From Helicobacter colisuis (GTDB taxonomy: Bacteria > Campylobacterota > Campylobacteria > Campylobacterales > Helicobacteraceae): a stretch of DNA of 64,000 nt. The notes under the pieces are model-generated. The model was not told the DNA's origin and did no database searches. It was given only the letters and a program-made list of their open reading frames with translations. The position numbers and the translations under genes are program-made. Where the stretch lies: positions 62,001 to 126,000 of the forward strand of contig NZ_JAMOKX010000004.1 in NCBI RefSeq assembly GCF_023646285.1, in the 5' to 3' direction. Of this stretch, positions 8,708 through 16,528 are shown piece after piece. How positions within the stretch are numbered: the first letter of the stretch is position 1; each line of letters begins with the position of its first letter.

Positions 8708-9091
8708 ATGAAAATAGCAATACCTGTTTATGATGAAAATTTAAAAATCTTTGGAAATACAGGACATACTCCTTTCTTTGCAGTTTTTGAACAAAAGGGA
8801 AATGGTATGTTTAAGCATTTTGAATTATTAGATTTGCGCAAGAATCCACGCGGAAATATCCAAGCAAGCGAGGGTTGCTCACACAAAGATGAGGATATGA
8901 GCAAGGAAGAACAAATAGCACACAAGTTAGAGCACAATGTGCTAGGCGAGATCATCAGGGATTGCCAAGTAGTTTTGGTTAAAAAAGCTTGTAAAAATAC
9001 TGCAAAAGTATTTCAAGAATGCGGAATTAAGATTTGCAAAGTTGAGCTTGATTGCCAAAATGCAAAAGATTCTTTTAAATATCTCAAATAA
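8708..9091 (+). CDS. NifX/NifB-type dinitrogenase cofactor-fold protein
   Basis: A 127-aa protein of the dinitrogenase iron-molybdenum cofactor family (NifX, NafY and the NifB C-terminal fold): MKIAIPVYDENLKIFGNTG at the start, a central VLGEIIRDCQVVLVKKACK and a closing QECGIKICKV. Members bind metal clusters or act as carriers. No other nif gene is in the window, so nitrogen fixation is not implied. The frame stays open to ATG 8675, overlapping the previous gene, but ATG 8708 is preferred because AAAAGG lies 7 nt upstream and the family begins at MKIAIP. Four cysteines lie in the second half. Confidence 0.65.
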   Translation: MKIAIPVYDENLKIFGNTGHTPFFAVFEQKGNGMFKHFELLDLRKNPRGNIQASEGCSHKDEDMSKEEQIAHKLEHNVLGEIIRDCQVVLVKKACKNTAKVFQECGIKICKVELDCQNAKDSFKYLK

Positions 9092-9119
9092 CTACAAATT
9101 TTACTTAACTTTTAAATAA

Positions 9120-9135
9120 TGGAACACCTTTTGCT
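9120..9135 (+). promoter_or_regulatory. sigma-54 promoter for flgF-flgG (upstream copy)
   Basis: GG (9121-9122), 10 bp, GC (9133-9134) within TGGAACACCTTTTGCT, matching the -24/-12 sigma-54 consensus including a full TTGC. Predicted transcription start near 9146 leaves room for the ribosome site before the GTG at 9170, so this copy is the likely working promoter. rpoN, encoding sigma-54, is at 19415-20707. Confidence 0.65.
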
Positions 9136-9138
9136 TTT

Positions 9139-9155
9139 TTGGCATAAAGATTGCT
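9139..9155 (+). promoter_or_regulatory. second sigma-54-like site overlapping the flgF leader
   Basis: GG (9141-9142), 10 bp, GC (9153-9154) within TTGGCATAAAGATTGCT. This is closer to consensus than the copy 20 bp upstream, but a start near 9166 would fall inside the AAGGAGCG ribosome site and give an untranslatable or leaderless message. It may be a poised or decoy RpoN site. Confidence 0.5.
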
Positions 9156-9169
9156 AAAAAGGAGCGAAA

Positions 9170-10003
9170 GTGCAAGGTGGCTATTATAGTTCAGTAGGCG
9201 GAATGGTAACGCAAATCAACCGCCTAGATGTCATAGCAAACAATATTGCAAATGCCAATACGACTGGATTCAAGCGCGATGATGTTGTGATTGGGGATTT
9301 TATGCGACTTTATGAACAACATAAAGAATTCTTACCCATCAAAGATCATACCAAAGATGCAGCAAAGTTTTACAATCGCTCATTAAATCGTGTCCCACAA
9401 ATCGTAGAGGAATTTACCGATAGGAGCGTGGGCGGAATCGCACAAACAGATAACACTTTTGATTTTGCGCTAAGTCGTGAAAATGCGTATTTTATGGTTG
9501 AAACTCCAGAGGGAATCAGATTTACGCGTGATGGCTCTTTTGTTTTAAATCAAGAGGGGCGACTAGTCAATAAAGAAGGTCATGCCATCCTGCCACGAGA
9601 ATATATTGAATCACCCCAATATATTGAAATTATCGATGGATACCAAATAGAAGTTGATAAAAATGGGAATATCTACAATCGCTCTTTAAACAATCAAGAA
9701 TTAAATGAAACCTTATTAACTGCCAATATCGCAGTTGTTTCTTTTGAAAATCCAAAATTCCTTCAAAAAATCGGAGATAATCTCTACAAATACCCCAATG
9801 AAAGAATGAATGAGATGGAAGTTTTAGAAAGAAGCGGAGCAGTTAGACAAGGCTATTTAGAAAAAAGCAATATTAATGTGGTTTATGAAATGACAGGCTT
9901 AATTGAAACTAATCGCTTAGTAGAAGCCTATTCTAAAGTGTTAAAAACCCATATGGATGAACTCAATACAGAAGCTATTACAAAATTAGCAGCAAAAGCA
10001 TAA
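9170..10003 (+). CDS. flgF: flagellar proximal-rod protein FlgF (FlgG2-type)
   Basis: A 277-aa FlgF/FlgG-family rod protein, exported by the flagellar type III apparatus to build the rod through the periplasm. The N-terminal signature NRLDVIANNIANANTTGFKR and the C-terminal coiled segment (SNINVVYEMTGLIETNRLVEAY) are characteristic. GTG start with AAGGAG 6 nt upstream. C. jejuni also has two consecutive genes here (flgG2, flgG). flgG follows after 11 bp under the same sigma-54 control. Confidence 0.88.
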   Translation: MQGGYYSSVGGMVTQINRLDVIANNIANANTTGFKRDDVVIGDFMRLYEQHKEFLPIKDHTKDAAKFYNRSLNRVPQIVEEFTDRSVGGIAQTDNTFDFALSRENAYFMVETPEGIRFTRDGSFVLNQEGRLVNKEGHAILPREYIESPQYIEIIDGYQIEVDKNGNIYNRSLNNQELNETLLTANIAVVSFENPKFLQKIGDNLYKYPNERMNEMEVLERSGAVRQGYLEKSNINVVYEMTGLIETNRLVEAYSKVLKTHMDELNTEAITKLAAKA

Positions 10004-10014
10004 AAGGATAAACA

Positions 10015-10806
10015 ATGATGCGAGCATTATACACAGCAACAACAGGAATGCTAGGACAACAATTACAAATTGATGTTACTTCAAACAATATTTCCAATGT
10101 TAATACTTTTGGCTACAGAAAAGAAAGAGCAGAATTTGCAGACTTGCTCCACCAAGTATTACAATATGCAGGTTCTAGCACTTCAGAGACAACACTATCG
10201 CCAACAGGCATTGAAGTAGGACTTGGTGTGCGTCCTACTTCAGTCCAAAAGATTTTCTCACAAGGTAACTTCAAAGAAACAGAAAACAACTTGGATATTG
10301 CCATTACCGGAAATGGATTCTTTCAAATTGAACTCCCAGATGGCACCATAGCTTACACAAGAGATGGTTCTTTTAAGCTTGATGATGAAGGAAATGTTGT
10401 CAATTCTCAAGGCTACTTACTTGTGCCAAATATTACCATTCCAGATGATGCAACACAAGTCAATATTGGAACAGATGGCACTGTGAGTGTGGTGCAAGGT
10501 AATGCAACAGAAGTTAATGAATTAGGACAAATTGAAACGGTGAATTTTATCAACCCTGCTGGTTTGCACGCACTTGGAGATAATTTATATCTTAATACCA
10601 ATGCTTCAGGAGATCCAATTGTTGGAACACCAGGCTTAAATGGCTTTGGTCAGCTAAGGCAAGGATTTGTAGAAACAAGCAATGTAAAGCTTGTAGAAGA
10701 AATGACGGATTTGATTGTGGGGCAAAGAGCTTATGAAGCAAACTCAAAGTCAATCCAAACAGCAGATTCAATGCTACAAACAGTTAATCAGCTCAAGCGT
10801 AACTAA
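10015..10806 (+). CDS. flgG: flagellar distal-rod protein FlgG
   Basis: The 263-aa distal rod subunit, typical in length. The rod signature LQIDVTSNNISNVNTFGYRKE lies near residue 20, GNGFFQIELPDG in the middle and the FVETSNVKLVEEMTDLIVGQRAYEANSK repeat-like helix at the end. ATG 10018 is an equally possible start. An AAAGGATAA ribosome site precedes it. A hairpin about 95 bp downstream probably ends the transcript. Confidence 0.95.
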   Translation: MMRALYTATTGMLGQQLQIDVTSNNISNVNTFGYRKERAEFADLLHQVLQYAGSSTSETTLSPTGIEVGLGVRPTSVQKIFSQGNFKETENNLDIAITGNGFFQIELPDGTIAYTRDGSFKLDDEGNVVNSQGYLLVPNITIPDDATQVNIGTDGTVSVVQGNATEVNELGQIETVNFINPAGLHALGDNLYLNTNASGDPIVGTPGLNGFGQLRQGFVETSNVKLVEEMTDLIVGQRAYEANSKSIQTADSMLQTVNQLKRN

Positions 10807-10900
10807 TAAAAATACTTAAACTATTTAAGGTGAAATAACCTTTTGGGTTAATTCATCTAAGCAATCTCTCTTTAAAAAATTCAAATAATTTTATTTTTGC

Positions 10901-10929
10901 AAAAATGGTATTTTTAAAAAACCATTTTT
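10901..10929 (+). terminator. hairpin downstream of flgG
   Basis: A perfect 9-bp inverted repeat (10901-10909 with 10921-10929) ending in five T's, with an 11-nt AT loop. It lies between flgG and the flgB promoter, where a terminator is expected, but the stem is AT-rich. Confidence 0.4.
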
Positions 10930-11002
10930 ATAAGAATCTAAGATTATCACCTTGTAAATAATTCTTAAGATTTAAGCCATTAACACATTTTGTTTAAACA
11001 AT

Positions 11003-11019
11003 TGGAATGCTATTTGCTT
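11003..11019 (+). promoter_or_regulatory. sigma-54 promoter for flgB-flgC-fliE
   Basis: GG (11005-11006), 10 bp, GC (11017-11018) within TTGGAATGCTATTTGCT, with the correct -24/-12 spacing and a full TTGC. Predicted start near 11030, 25 nt before the flgB ATG, leaving the CAAGGAG ribosome site intact. The flgB operon is RpoN-dependent in related species. Confidence 0.7.
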
Positions 11020-11054
11020 TTATATTTTGAATTAATTTATTTCAAGGAGTTTTT

Positions 11055-11489
11055 ATGAGCATTTTCAATTTTAGCCAAGCTCGCGGTTTAGCTCAAGAAG
11101 CTTTAGATTATCGCTCCTTAAGACGCGATATAATCGCTGGAAATATCGCTAATGCCTCTACTCCTATGTATCGCCCAAAAGACATTAATTTTGAGCAAAT
11201 GATGGCAAACAAAGCCGATGAAATCTTCAATCGCAGTAGAAAAATGGAATTAGACTTGGCTTTAACTAATCCTAATCATCTCTTGCCCCTAGAAGATCTA
11301 GACAAGAATCGTTCAACCTTTTTCTATCGTGATGGGCATTTAGCTAGAAATGATGGAAATAGCGTAGATTTAGATATTGAAACAAGCGAAATGGCAAAAA
11401 ACGATATTATGTATCAAGCTTTGGTGGGTGCTCTAAGGAAACAAGGTGGGATTTTCTCTAATGCTATTGATTCAACAAAAAATATATAA
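11055..11489 (+). CDS. flgB: flagellar basal-body rod protein FlgB
   Basis: A 144-aa proximal rod protein, the first periplasmic structure built on the MS ring. The rod signature appears as RRDIIAGNIANASTPMYRPKDI, and the C-terminus has the expected EMAKNDIMYQALVGALRKQ helix. ATG with CAAGGAG 6 nt upstream. First gene of flgB-flgC-fliE, the conserved order in H. pylori (HP1559-HP1557) and C. jejuni. Confidence 0.95.
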   Translation: MSIFNFSQARGLAQEALDYRSLRRDIIAGNIANASTPMYRPKDINFEQMMANKADEIFNRSRKMELDLALTNPNHLLPLEDLDKNRSTFFYRDGHLARNDGNSVDLDIETSEMAKNDIMYQALVGALRKQGGIFSNAIDSTKNI

Positions 11490-11500
11490 GGGGGCAGTAA

Positions 11501-12001
11501 ATGTTTTTATCTAGTTTTGATATTAGCGGTTATGGTTTATCTGCACAACGACAAAGGGTCAATCTAATCTCAAGCAATATTGCTAATGCAAACACTACAA
11601 GAACTGATGAGGGAGGACCTTATAGAAGGCGTGAATTGATTTTAAAAGCATTCGATTTTGATAAAGTTTTGAATCAAAAGTATGAAAAAAGCAATAATTT
11701 GCTAAAATATGAAGATCCATTGGATGAAATGGATAGTTTTAATGAGCAAAGAGAACCAAAACCTGCACTAATGAGCGTTTATGTGGATAAAATTGTCCGA
11801 GATGATTCACAACCAAAGATGAAATACGAGCCAAGTCATCCAGATGCAAACTCAGAAGGCTATGTGGCTTATCCAAATATCAATCCTGTCGTGGAAATGG
11901 CGGATTTGATTGAAGCTACAAAAGCTTATCAAGCCAATGTAGCAGCTTTTCAAAGTGCAAAAAATATGGCAAACAATGCGATCTCTATGTTCCAGGCATA
12001 A
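11501..12001 (+). CDS. flgC: flagellar basal-body rod protein FlgC
   Basis: A 166-aa proximal rod subunit. QRQRVNLISSNIANANTTR at the N-terminus is the rod signature, and NINPVVEMADLIEATKAYQAN near the end is the FlgC C-terminal helix. Starts 11 bp after flgB behind a GGGGG-containing site; fliE follows in 10 bp. Confidence 0.95.
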   Translation: MFLSSFDISGYGLSAQRQRVNLISSNIANANTTRTDEGGPYRRRELILKAFDFDKVLNQKYEKSNNLLKYEDPLDEMDSFNEQREPKPALMSVYVDKIVRDDSQPKMKYEPSHPDANSEGYVAYPNINPVVEMADLIEATKAYQANVAAFQSAKNMANNAISMFQA

Positions 12002-12011
12002 AGGATCATAA

Positions 12012-12329
12012 ATGGAAATTAACAAATATGGAATAGACGCAGAAAAAATCAACTCCCAGCTTAAAGATGTCCCAAATTTATCGCCAAATCATAATTTAAA
12101 CCCCCCAAGCAAAAGCTTTGGGAATATGCTAAAAGATGCTTTTGAAGAAGTAAATGAACGACAAAAAACGACTGAACAAGCAATAACAGATATGGCAACA
12201 GGACAGATAAAAGACATTCATCAAGCTGCTATTGCCATAGGTAAGGCTGAAAATAGTATGAAACTTATGCTTGAGGTGAGAAACAAAGCCATTAGCGCTT
12301 ATAAAGAATTAATTAGAACACAAATTTAA
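12012..12329 (+). CDS. fliE: flagellar hook-basal body protein FliE
   Basis: A 105-aa adaptor joining the MS ring to the rod. Features include SFGNMLKDAFEEVNERQ and the C-terminal KLMLEVRNKAISAYKELI, both standard for FliE. Its TAA stop shares one base with the ATG of ftsI, indicating translational coupling of a flagellar gene to a cell-wall gene. Confidence 0.94.
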   Translation: MEINKYGIDAEKINSQLKDVPNLSPNHNLNPPSKSFGNMLKDAFEEVNERQKTTEQAITDMATGQIKDIHQAAIAIGKAENSMKLMLEVRNKAISAYKELIRTQI

Positions 12330-14098
12330 TGAATGATGCAGAATCTAAAAAAGCAGGTAAAATCCTGCTTATTTTCTTGATGATTGTAGGTGGATTCTGC
12401 ATTTTTTTAGGCACAACCTTTTATCATATCTTTGCAGACAGAAAACTTCCAAATCTCCAAGCCAAACGTGTTGAAAATGCCATTAGGGGTTCAATTTATA
12501 GTAGCGATGGCTTTGTCCTAGCTTCAAGCAAAAAGGTTTATAAAGCTGTTGTTAATACTTACAATATTGATCCCCAAAAAAAAGATTTATTTGTAAATCT
12601 CTTTAGTATTTATAGCCAAATTCCTAAAAATGAAATTATCCATAAGCTACAAGAAAAAGGCAATGTTGTCTTGTCTTATGAAATTGATTCAAAAACAGCA
12701 AGTTATCTTAAACAGCTTAATATTAAACTCAATGCCCTTGATGTTTTTCGTTCCTATGAAAATGAAAATGGATATGTTTTTAAATACGGCTTATCAGTAG
12801 TTGAGAGCGGAGAATCGCGAGATTATCTCTACAATGATACAATGGAGCCTATTTTAGGCTATATCAATAAACAAAACGAAAGAGATTTTACACTTGTCAA
12901 TGGAGTAAAAGGGATTGAAAAAAACTTCAATGAAGAGTTAAAACCTTTGAACGATTTATTAATCACTGGGGAACGCGATATTAGCTTTAATGTTATATTA
13001 AACAAAAATTCCACTTTTTTGGACAGAAAAGATGGATATAATGTTGTTTCAAGCATTCCTTTGAAATTGCAAAAAAAAGTTGAACGAATCATTGATGAAA
13101 ATCAACAACAACTAAATGCCAAAGAAATTATCGTGGGGATTATGGAAAGCAAAAGTGGCAAGATTCTAAGCCTTGCAAGTAGCGCTAGATTTAATCCTAA
13201 TGCTATTACCAAAAATGATTATCCAAATCTCAATGCAAGTGCGGTTGAATATTCCTATGAACCAGGCAGTATCATCAAGCCAATTATTTATTCAATCTTG
13301 CTAGATAAGAATCTTATTAACCCTAATGAAAAAATATTTTTAGAAGATGGGCGCTATAAACTGCGTAATTTTTATATCACAGATACACGAAAACTAGGGG
13401 AAGTAAATCTTGAAGATATTTTATTATATTCAAGCAATATTGGTATGGCAAAAATCTCTCAACGCCTCAATCCAGAGGAATATTATGACAATCTACAGGC
13501 TTTTGGGTTTGGCAAAAAGAGCGGAATTGATTTGCCCTATGAAAAAACCGGAACAATCCCAGAAATCAGCCGTTTAAGAAGCGAAGTTTATAAAGCCACT
13601 GCTGCTTATGGATATGGCTTGAGGACAACCTTTATTCAAATGCTCAAGGCTTATAATATCATTGTAAATCACGGCGTTGCTTACACACCCTACTTGGTAG
13701 AATACCTTTATGACTCTAAAGGAAACCGCTATAAACTCAAACACGGAGATCCCATTAGAGTTATCCGCAGTGATACAGCCAAAAAAGTCAAGGAAACACT
13801 CATCAAAGTTGTTACTCAAGGAGGAGGAAAAAGGGCACAAGTTGCGGGTGTTGTTATAGGGGGGAAAACAGGGACAGCCCATATTGCACAAGGCGGACAA
13901 TATGTGCGCAAATACAATAGCTCTTTTTTTGGATTTGTTAGAGATAAAAATGAGAAAGAATACACTATTGGAATTTCTGTTTTTGAACCCAATGAAAAAA
14001 AGGCTTACTTTGCCGCAACAACAGCAATACCACTTTTTAAACAAGTTGTAGAATTGCTAATCAAAGAAAATTATCTCCAAGCAGAAGTAACAAAGTAA
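12329..14098 (+). CDS. ftsI: penicillin-binding protein, FtsI/PBP2-type transpeptidase
   Basis: A class B penicillin-binding protein cross-linking peptidoglycan, probably at the septum. It has one N-terminal membrane anchor (about residues 10-30), a PBP dimerisation region, then the transpeptidase with SxxK (SIIKP), SxN (SSN) and KTG (GGKTGTAH) motifs. At 589 aa it is normal for FtsI. It overlaps fliE by one base, the same order as H. pylori HP1557-HP1556. An eight-A run inside the gene leaves the frame intact. The FtsI label rather than elongation PBP2 follows synteny. Confidence 0.85.
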   Translation: MNDAESKKAGKILLIFLMIVGGFCIFLGTTFYHIFADRKLPNLQAKRVENAIRGSIYSSDGFVLASSKKVYKAVVNTYNIDPQKKDLFVNLFSIYSQIPKNEIIHKLQEKGNVVLSYEIDSKTASYLKQLNIKLNALDVFRSYENENGYVFKYGLSVVESGESRDYLYNDTMEPILGYINKQNERDFTLVNGVKGIEKNFNEELKPLNDLLITGERDISFNVILNKNSTFLDRKDGYNVVSSIPLKLQKKVERIIDENQQQLNAKEIIVGIMESKSGKILSLASSARFNPNAITKNDYPNLNASAVEYSYEPGSIIKPIIYSILLDKNLINPNEKIFLEDGRYKLRNFYITDTRKLGEVNLEDILLYSSNIGMAKISQRLNPEEYYDNLQAFGFGKKSGIDLPYEKTGTIPEISRLRSEVYKATAAYGYGLRTTFIQMLKAYNIIVNHGVAYTPYLVEYLYDSKGNRYKLKHGDPIRVIRSDTAKKVKETLIKVVTQGGGKRAQVAGVVIGGKTGTAHIAQGGQYVRKYNSSFFGFVRDKNEKEYTIGISVFEPNEKKAYFAATTAIPLFKQVVELLIKENYLQAEVTK

Positions 14099-14180
14099 TT
14101 TGACATTATTGGTCTTTTAGTAAAATTACTATAAAATAAAAATAAAGTTTAAAAACAATAATCTCAAAAAATGAGCAACG

Positions 14181-15785
14181 ATGGAAAAAAAGATTTTTGG
14201 AACATCCCTAGAAGCAAAAACTAGAGTATTAGTCTTTAATATCGCCTGTGGATTGCTTTCTTTAGCGGTTATTTCCTATGTGTTTTTCTATAGCTTAAAA
14301 TACGATTACAACACACTTTTTGCCGAGCACCATCAGTCTCTTGTTGAACTTGAAGAGTTGCGACAGATTCTAAATAACATAGAAAATCACTCAAACAACA
14401 CAACACTTAGCCAATCTCAAATTTCCAAACTGCAAGATGAAATCAAAAAACATTGGGATTCATACAAAGCAAATGAAACCAAAAACTCCCAAAGAAACGA
14501 TTTGATTTTATTGGCGCTGAGGATTTATGATTTTTTTGACAAACACAACACTATTTTAAAAGAAAAAGAGAAGCTGCTAAACAAACAAAGAGATTTTAAC
14601 AAGCTTGATTCAAGCATTCAAATCTTTTTAAAGAATCTAAACATGCTCAAAGAAAATCCATTTGATTTTAAAAATCAAATCGTAATTTTAAATCAAGACA
14701 TTTCCAATATCATTCTAAGTAGCCTTAATCTTGTGGAAATTAAAAAAGATAGAAATAGCGCACTGCATAATCTCTTACACATTTTGGTTTTAGCAATTAT
14801 GTGCCTTATTGTGATAATTACAATACTACTTAGCCACCTAGTTTTGAGCAATATCAAGCATCTCCATAGCACTCTGGAAGCTAAAATCAAAGAAAAAACC
14901 AAAGAATTGCAAGATTTAAATGATTCCTTGCAAGAAACTATCAAAAAAGAAGTTTTAGAAAGTCGCAAAAAAGATCAAATTATGTATCAACAAGCAAGAC
15001 TTGCGAGTATGGGAGAAATGATAGGAAACATTGCCCACCAATGGAGACAACCGCTTAATGCACTAATGCTCCTAATCCAAGCCTTTAAGGTAAAATCACA
15101 AAATGGCAAACTCACGCCAGAATTTATCAACACACAAGTCAATGATGGCTTAAAGATTGCAAAGAAAATGTCTCAAACTATTGAAGATTTTAGAAACTTT
15201 TTTCACTCTTCAAGTTGCAAAGAATTTTTTGATTTAAAAGAAAATATTGAAGATTCTGTGTCTTTGGTTGAAATCTTTTTAAAACAAAATGAAATAGAAC
15301 TTAGTATTGAATGTCCAGAAAATATTGTGGTTTATGGATATAAAAGCTCTTTTTCTCAAGTCTTGCTAAATCTCATTAAAAACTCTGAAGATGTCTTAAA
15401 AGAACGCCAAATCACACCTGCTAAAATTAGAATCTCTGCCTATATAAATCAATCTGAAAGCACACAAGAAGGTAAAAAACAAGAAGAATTTGTGCAAATA
15501 CTTTTTATGGATAATGGTGGTGGGATTAGACTAAAAGATATTCAAAAAATCTTTGAACCCTATTTTACCACCAAACACAAATCCGTTGGAACAGGAATTG
15601 GGCTTTATATGTCTAAGCAAATTATTGAAAAGCAAATGCAAGGAAGTATTGAAGCTAAAAATGTTAGATGGAATCTAGATGCCAAGCTCTCTCCTGCAAT
15701 AGAATGTTTGCAAGACTGCTCTAGTGAAAATAGTCAATGCGGAGCATTATTTATCATTACCATACCACTTAAGAGTGAAGAATAG
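14181..15785 (+). CDS. membrane sensor histidine kinase
   Basis: A 534-aa sensor kinase. Two membrane segments (about residues 16-38 and 195-222) flank a helical periplasmic domain of about 155 residues. A cytoplasmic coiled coil leads to the dimerisation helix with phospho-acceptor His286 in NIAHQWRQPLN, the DctB-like subtype common in Campylobacterota. The ATPase domain has N box (LLNLIKNSEDVL), G1 (DNGGGI) and G2 (GTGIGLYMSK). The partner response regulator begins 8 bp downstream. The signal is unknown. Confidence 0.85.
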   Translation: MEKKIFGTSLEAKTRVLVFNIACGLLSLAVISYVFFYSLKYDYNTLFAEHHQSLVELEELRQILNNIENHSNNTTLSQSQISKLQDEIKKHWDSYKANETKNSQRNDLILLALRIYDFFDKHNTILKEKEKLLNKQRDFNKLDSSIQIFLKNLNMLKENPFDFKNQIVILNQDISNIILSSLNLVEIKKDRNSALHNLLHILVLAIMCLIVIITILLSHLVLSNIKHLHSTLEAKIKEKTKELQDLNDSLQETIKKEVLESRKKDQIMYQQARLASMGEMIGNIAHQWRQPLNALMLLIQAFKVKSQNGKLTPEFINTQVNDGLKIAKKMSQTIEDFRNFFHSSSCKEFFDLKENIEDSVSLVEIFLKQNEIELSIECPENIVVYGYKSSFSQVLLNLIKNSEDVLKERQITPAKIRISAYINQSESTQEGKKQEEFVQILFMDNGGGIRLKDIQKIFEPYFTTKHKSVGTGIGLYMSKQIIEKQMQGSIEAKNVRWNLDAKLSPAIECLQDCSSENSQCGALFIITIPLKSEE

Positions 15786-15793
15786 GAGGAAAA

Positions 15794-16465
15794 ATGCTAT
15801 CAAAAAATGATGAAGTTATGATAAAAAAAATCAAAGTTTTGTATGTTGAAGATGAAGAAGATATTTTGAAATTTGCCTCTATGGTGCTAGAAGATTATGT
15901 TGATAAGCTTTTTATTGCTCGCAATGGCAAAGAAGCACTAGAGATTCTCAAGCAAGAGGATATTGATTTAATTATTACTGATATTTTAATGCCCAAACTC
16001 AATGGAATTGACTTAATTAGAGAAATCAAAAAAAATCCTTTATGGGATATTGCAGTGATTGTAGCAACAGCCCATACTGAAACGCAATATCTATTGGACT
16101 GTATTGAACTTAAGGTTGATGGCTATATTTTAAAACCTATTGATGTAGAAGAGCTTTTAAAGACGATTCTAAAAGCGGTATTACCAAAATTCCAAGCCAA
16201 TGAATTGCAAGCTAAAAATATTCTTTTAAATGCCATTTCAGTTTTTGTTGGTGGCAAAAAAATAGAAATCATTAAATACCTCATTGAAAACAGCGATTCA
16301 GAAAATATCTTTTATGGATCTTATGAAGACATTGTTCAGGAGCTTAGCGTGAGCAAACCAACGGTGGTAAAAACCTTTAGACAGCTTATCGATACAGGAC
16401 TTTTAATCCGCCTAAAAAATAAAATTTACAAGATTCAACCAGACATTTCCCATTATAAAGAGTAA
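15794..16465 (+). CDS. response regulator with C-terminal helix-turn-helix
   Basis: A 223-aa regulator paired with the kinase just upstream. The receiver domain (about 10-125) has the acidic pair VEDEED, phospho-acceptor Asp63 (IITDILMP), a Thr switch (ATAHTET) and Lys in YILKP. The C-terminal 80 residues are not OmpR- or NarL-like; they contain a winged-helix-like segment, SYEDIVQELSVSKPTVVKTF, followed by LIRLKNKIYKI, resembling MarR/Crp-type DNA readers. GGAGGAAAA precedes the ATG. Targets cannot be inferred. Confidence 0.8.
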   Translation: MLSKNDEVMIKKIKVLYVEDEEDILKFASMVLEDYVDKLFIARNGKEALEILKQEDIDLIITDILMPKLNGIDLIREIKKNPLWDIAVIVATAHTETQYLLDCIELKVDGYILKPIDVEELLKTILKAVLPKFQANELQAKNILLNAISVFVGGKKIEIIKYLIENSDSENIFYGSYEDIVQELSVSKPTVVKTFRQLIDTGLLIRLKNKIYKIQPDISHYKE

Positions 16466-16493
16466 TTTAATAAGCATCAGAGGGGATTTGTTG

Positions 16494-16499
16494 TAGAAT
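16494..16499 (+). promoter_or_regulatory. predicted -10 box for the dnaX-rpoN operon
   Basis: TAGAAT, 29 bp upstream of the dnaX ATG in the only gap of this operon. No -35 box is clear. Confidence 0.3.
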
Positions 16500-16528
16500 C
16501 ACTATTTATTTTCTAAAATGGGCAAGAT

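Noticed and set aside
13069..13080. Eight-A run inside ftsI as a phase-variation site
   Set aside because: The frame is intact, the gene is likely essential, and similar A7-A8 runs occur in several housekeeping genes of this AT-rich genome.
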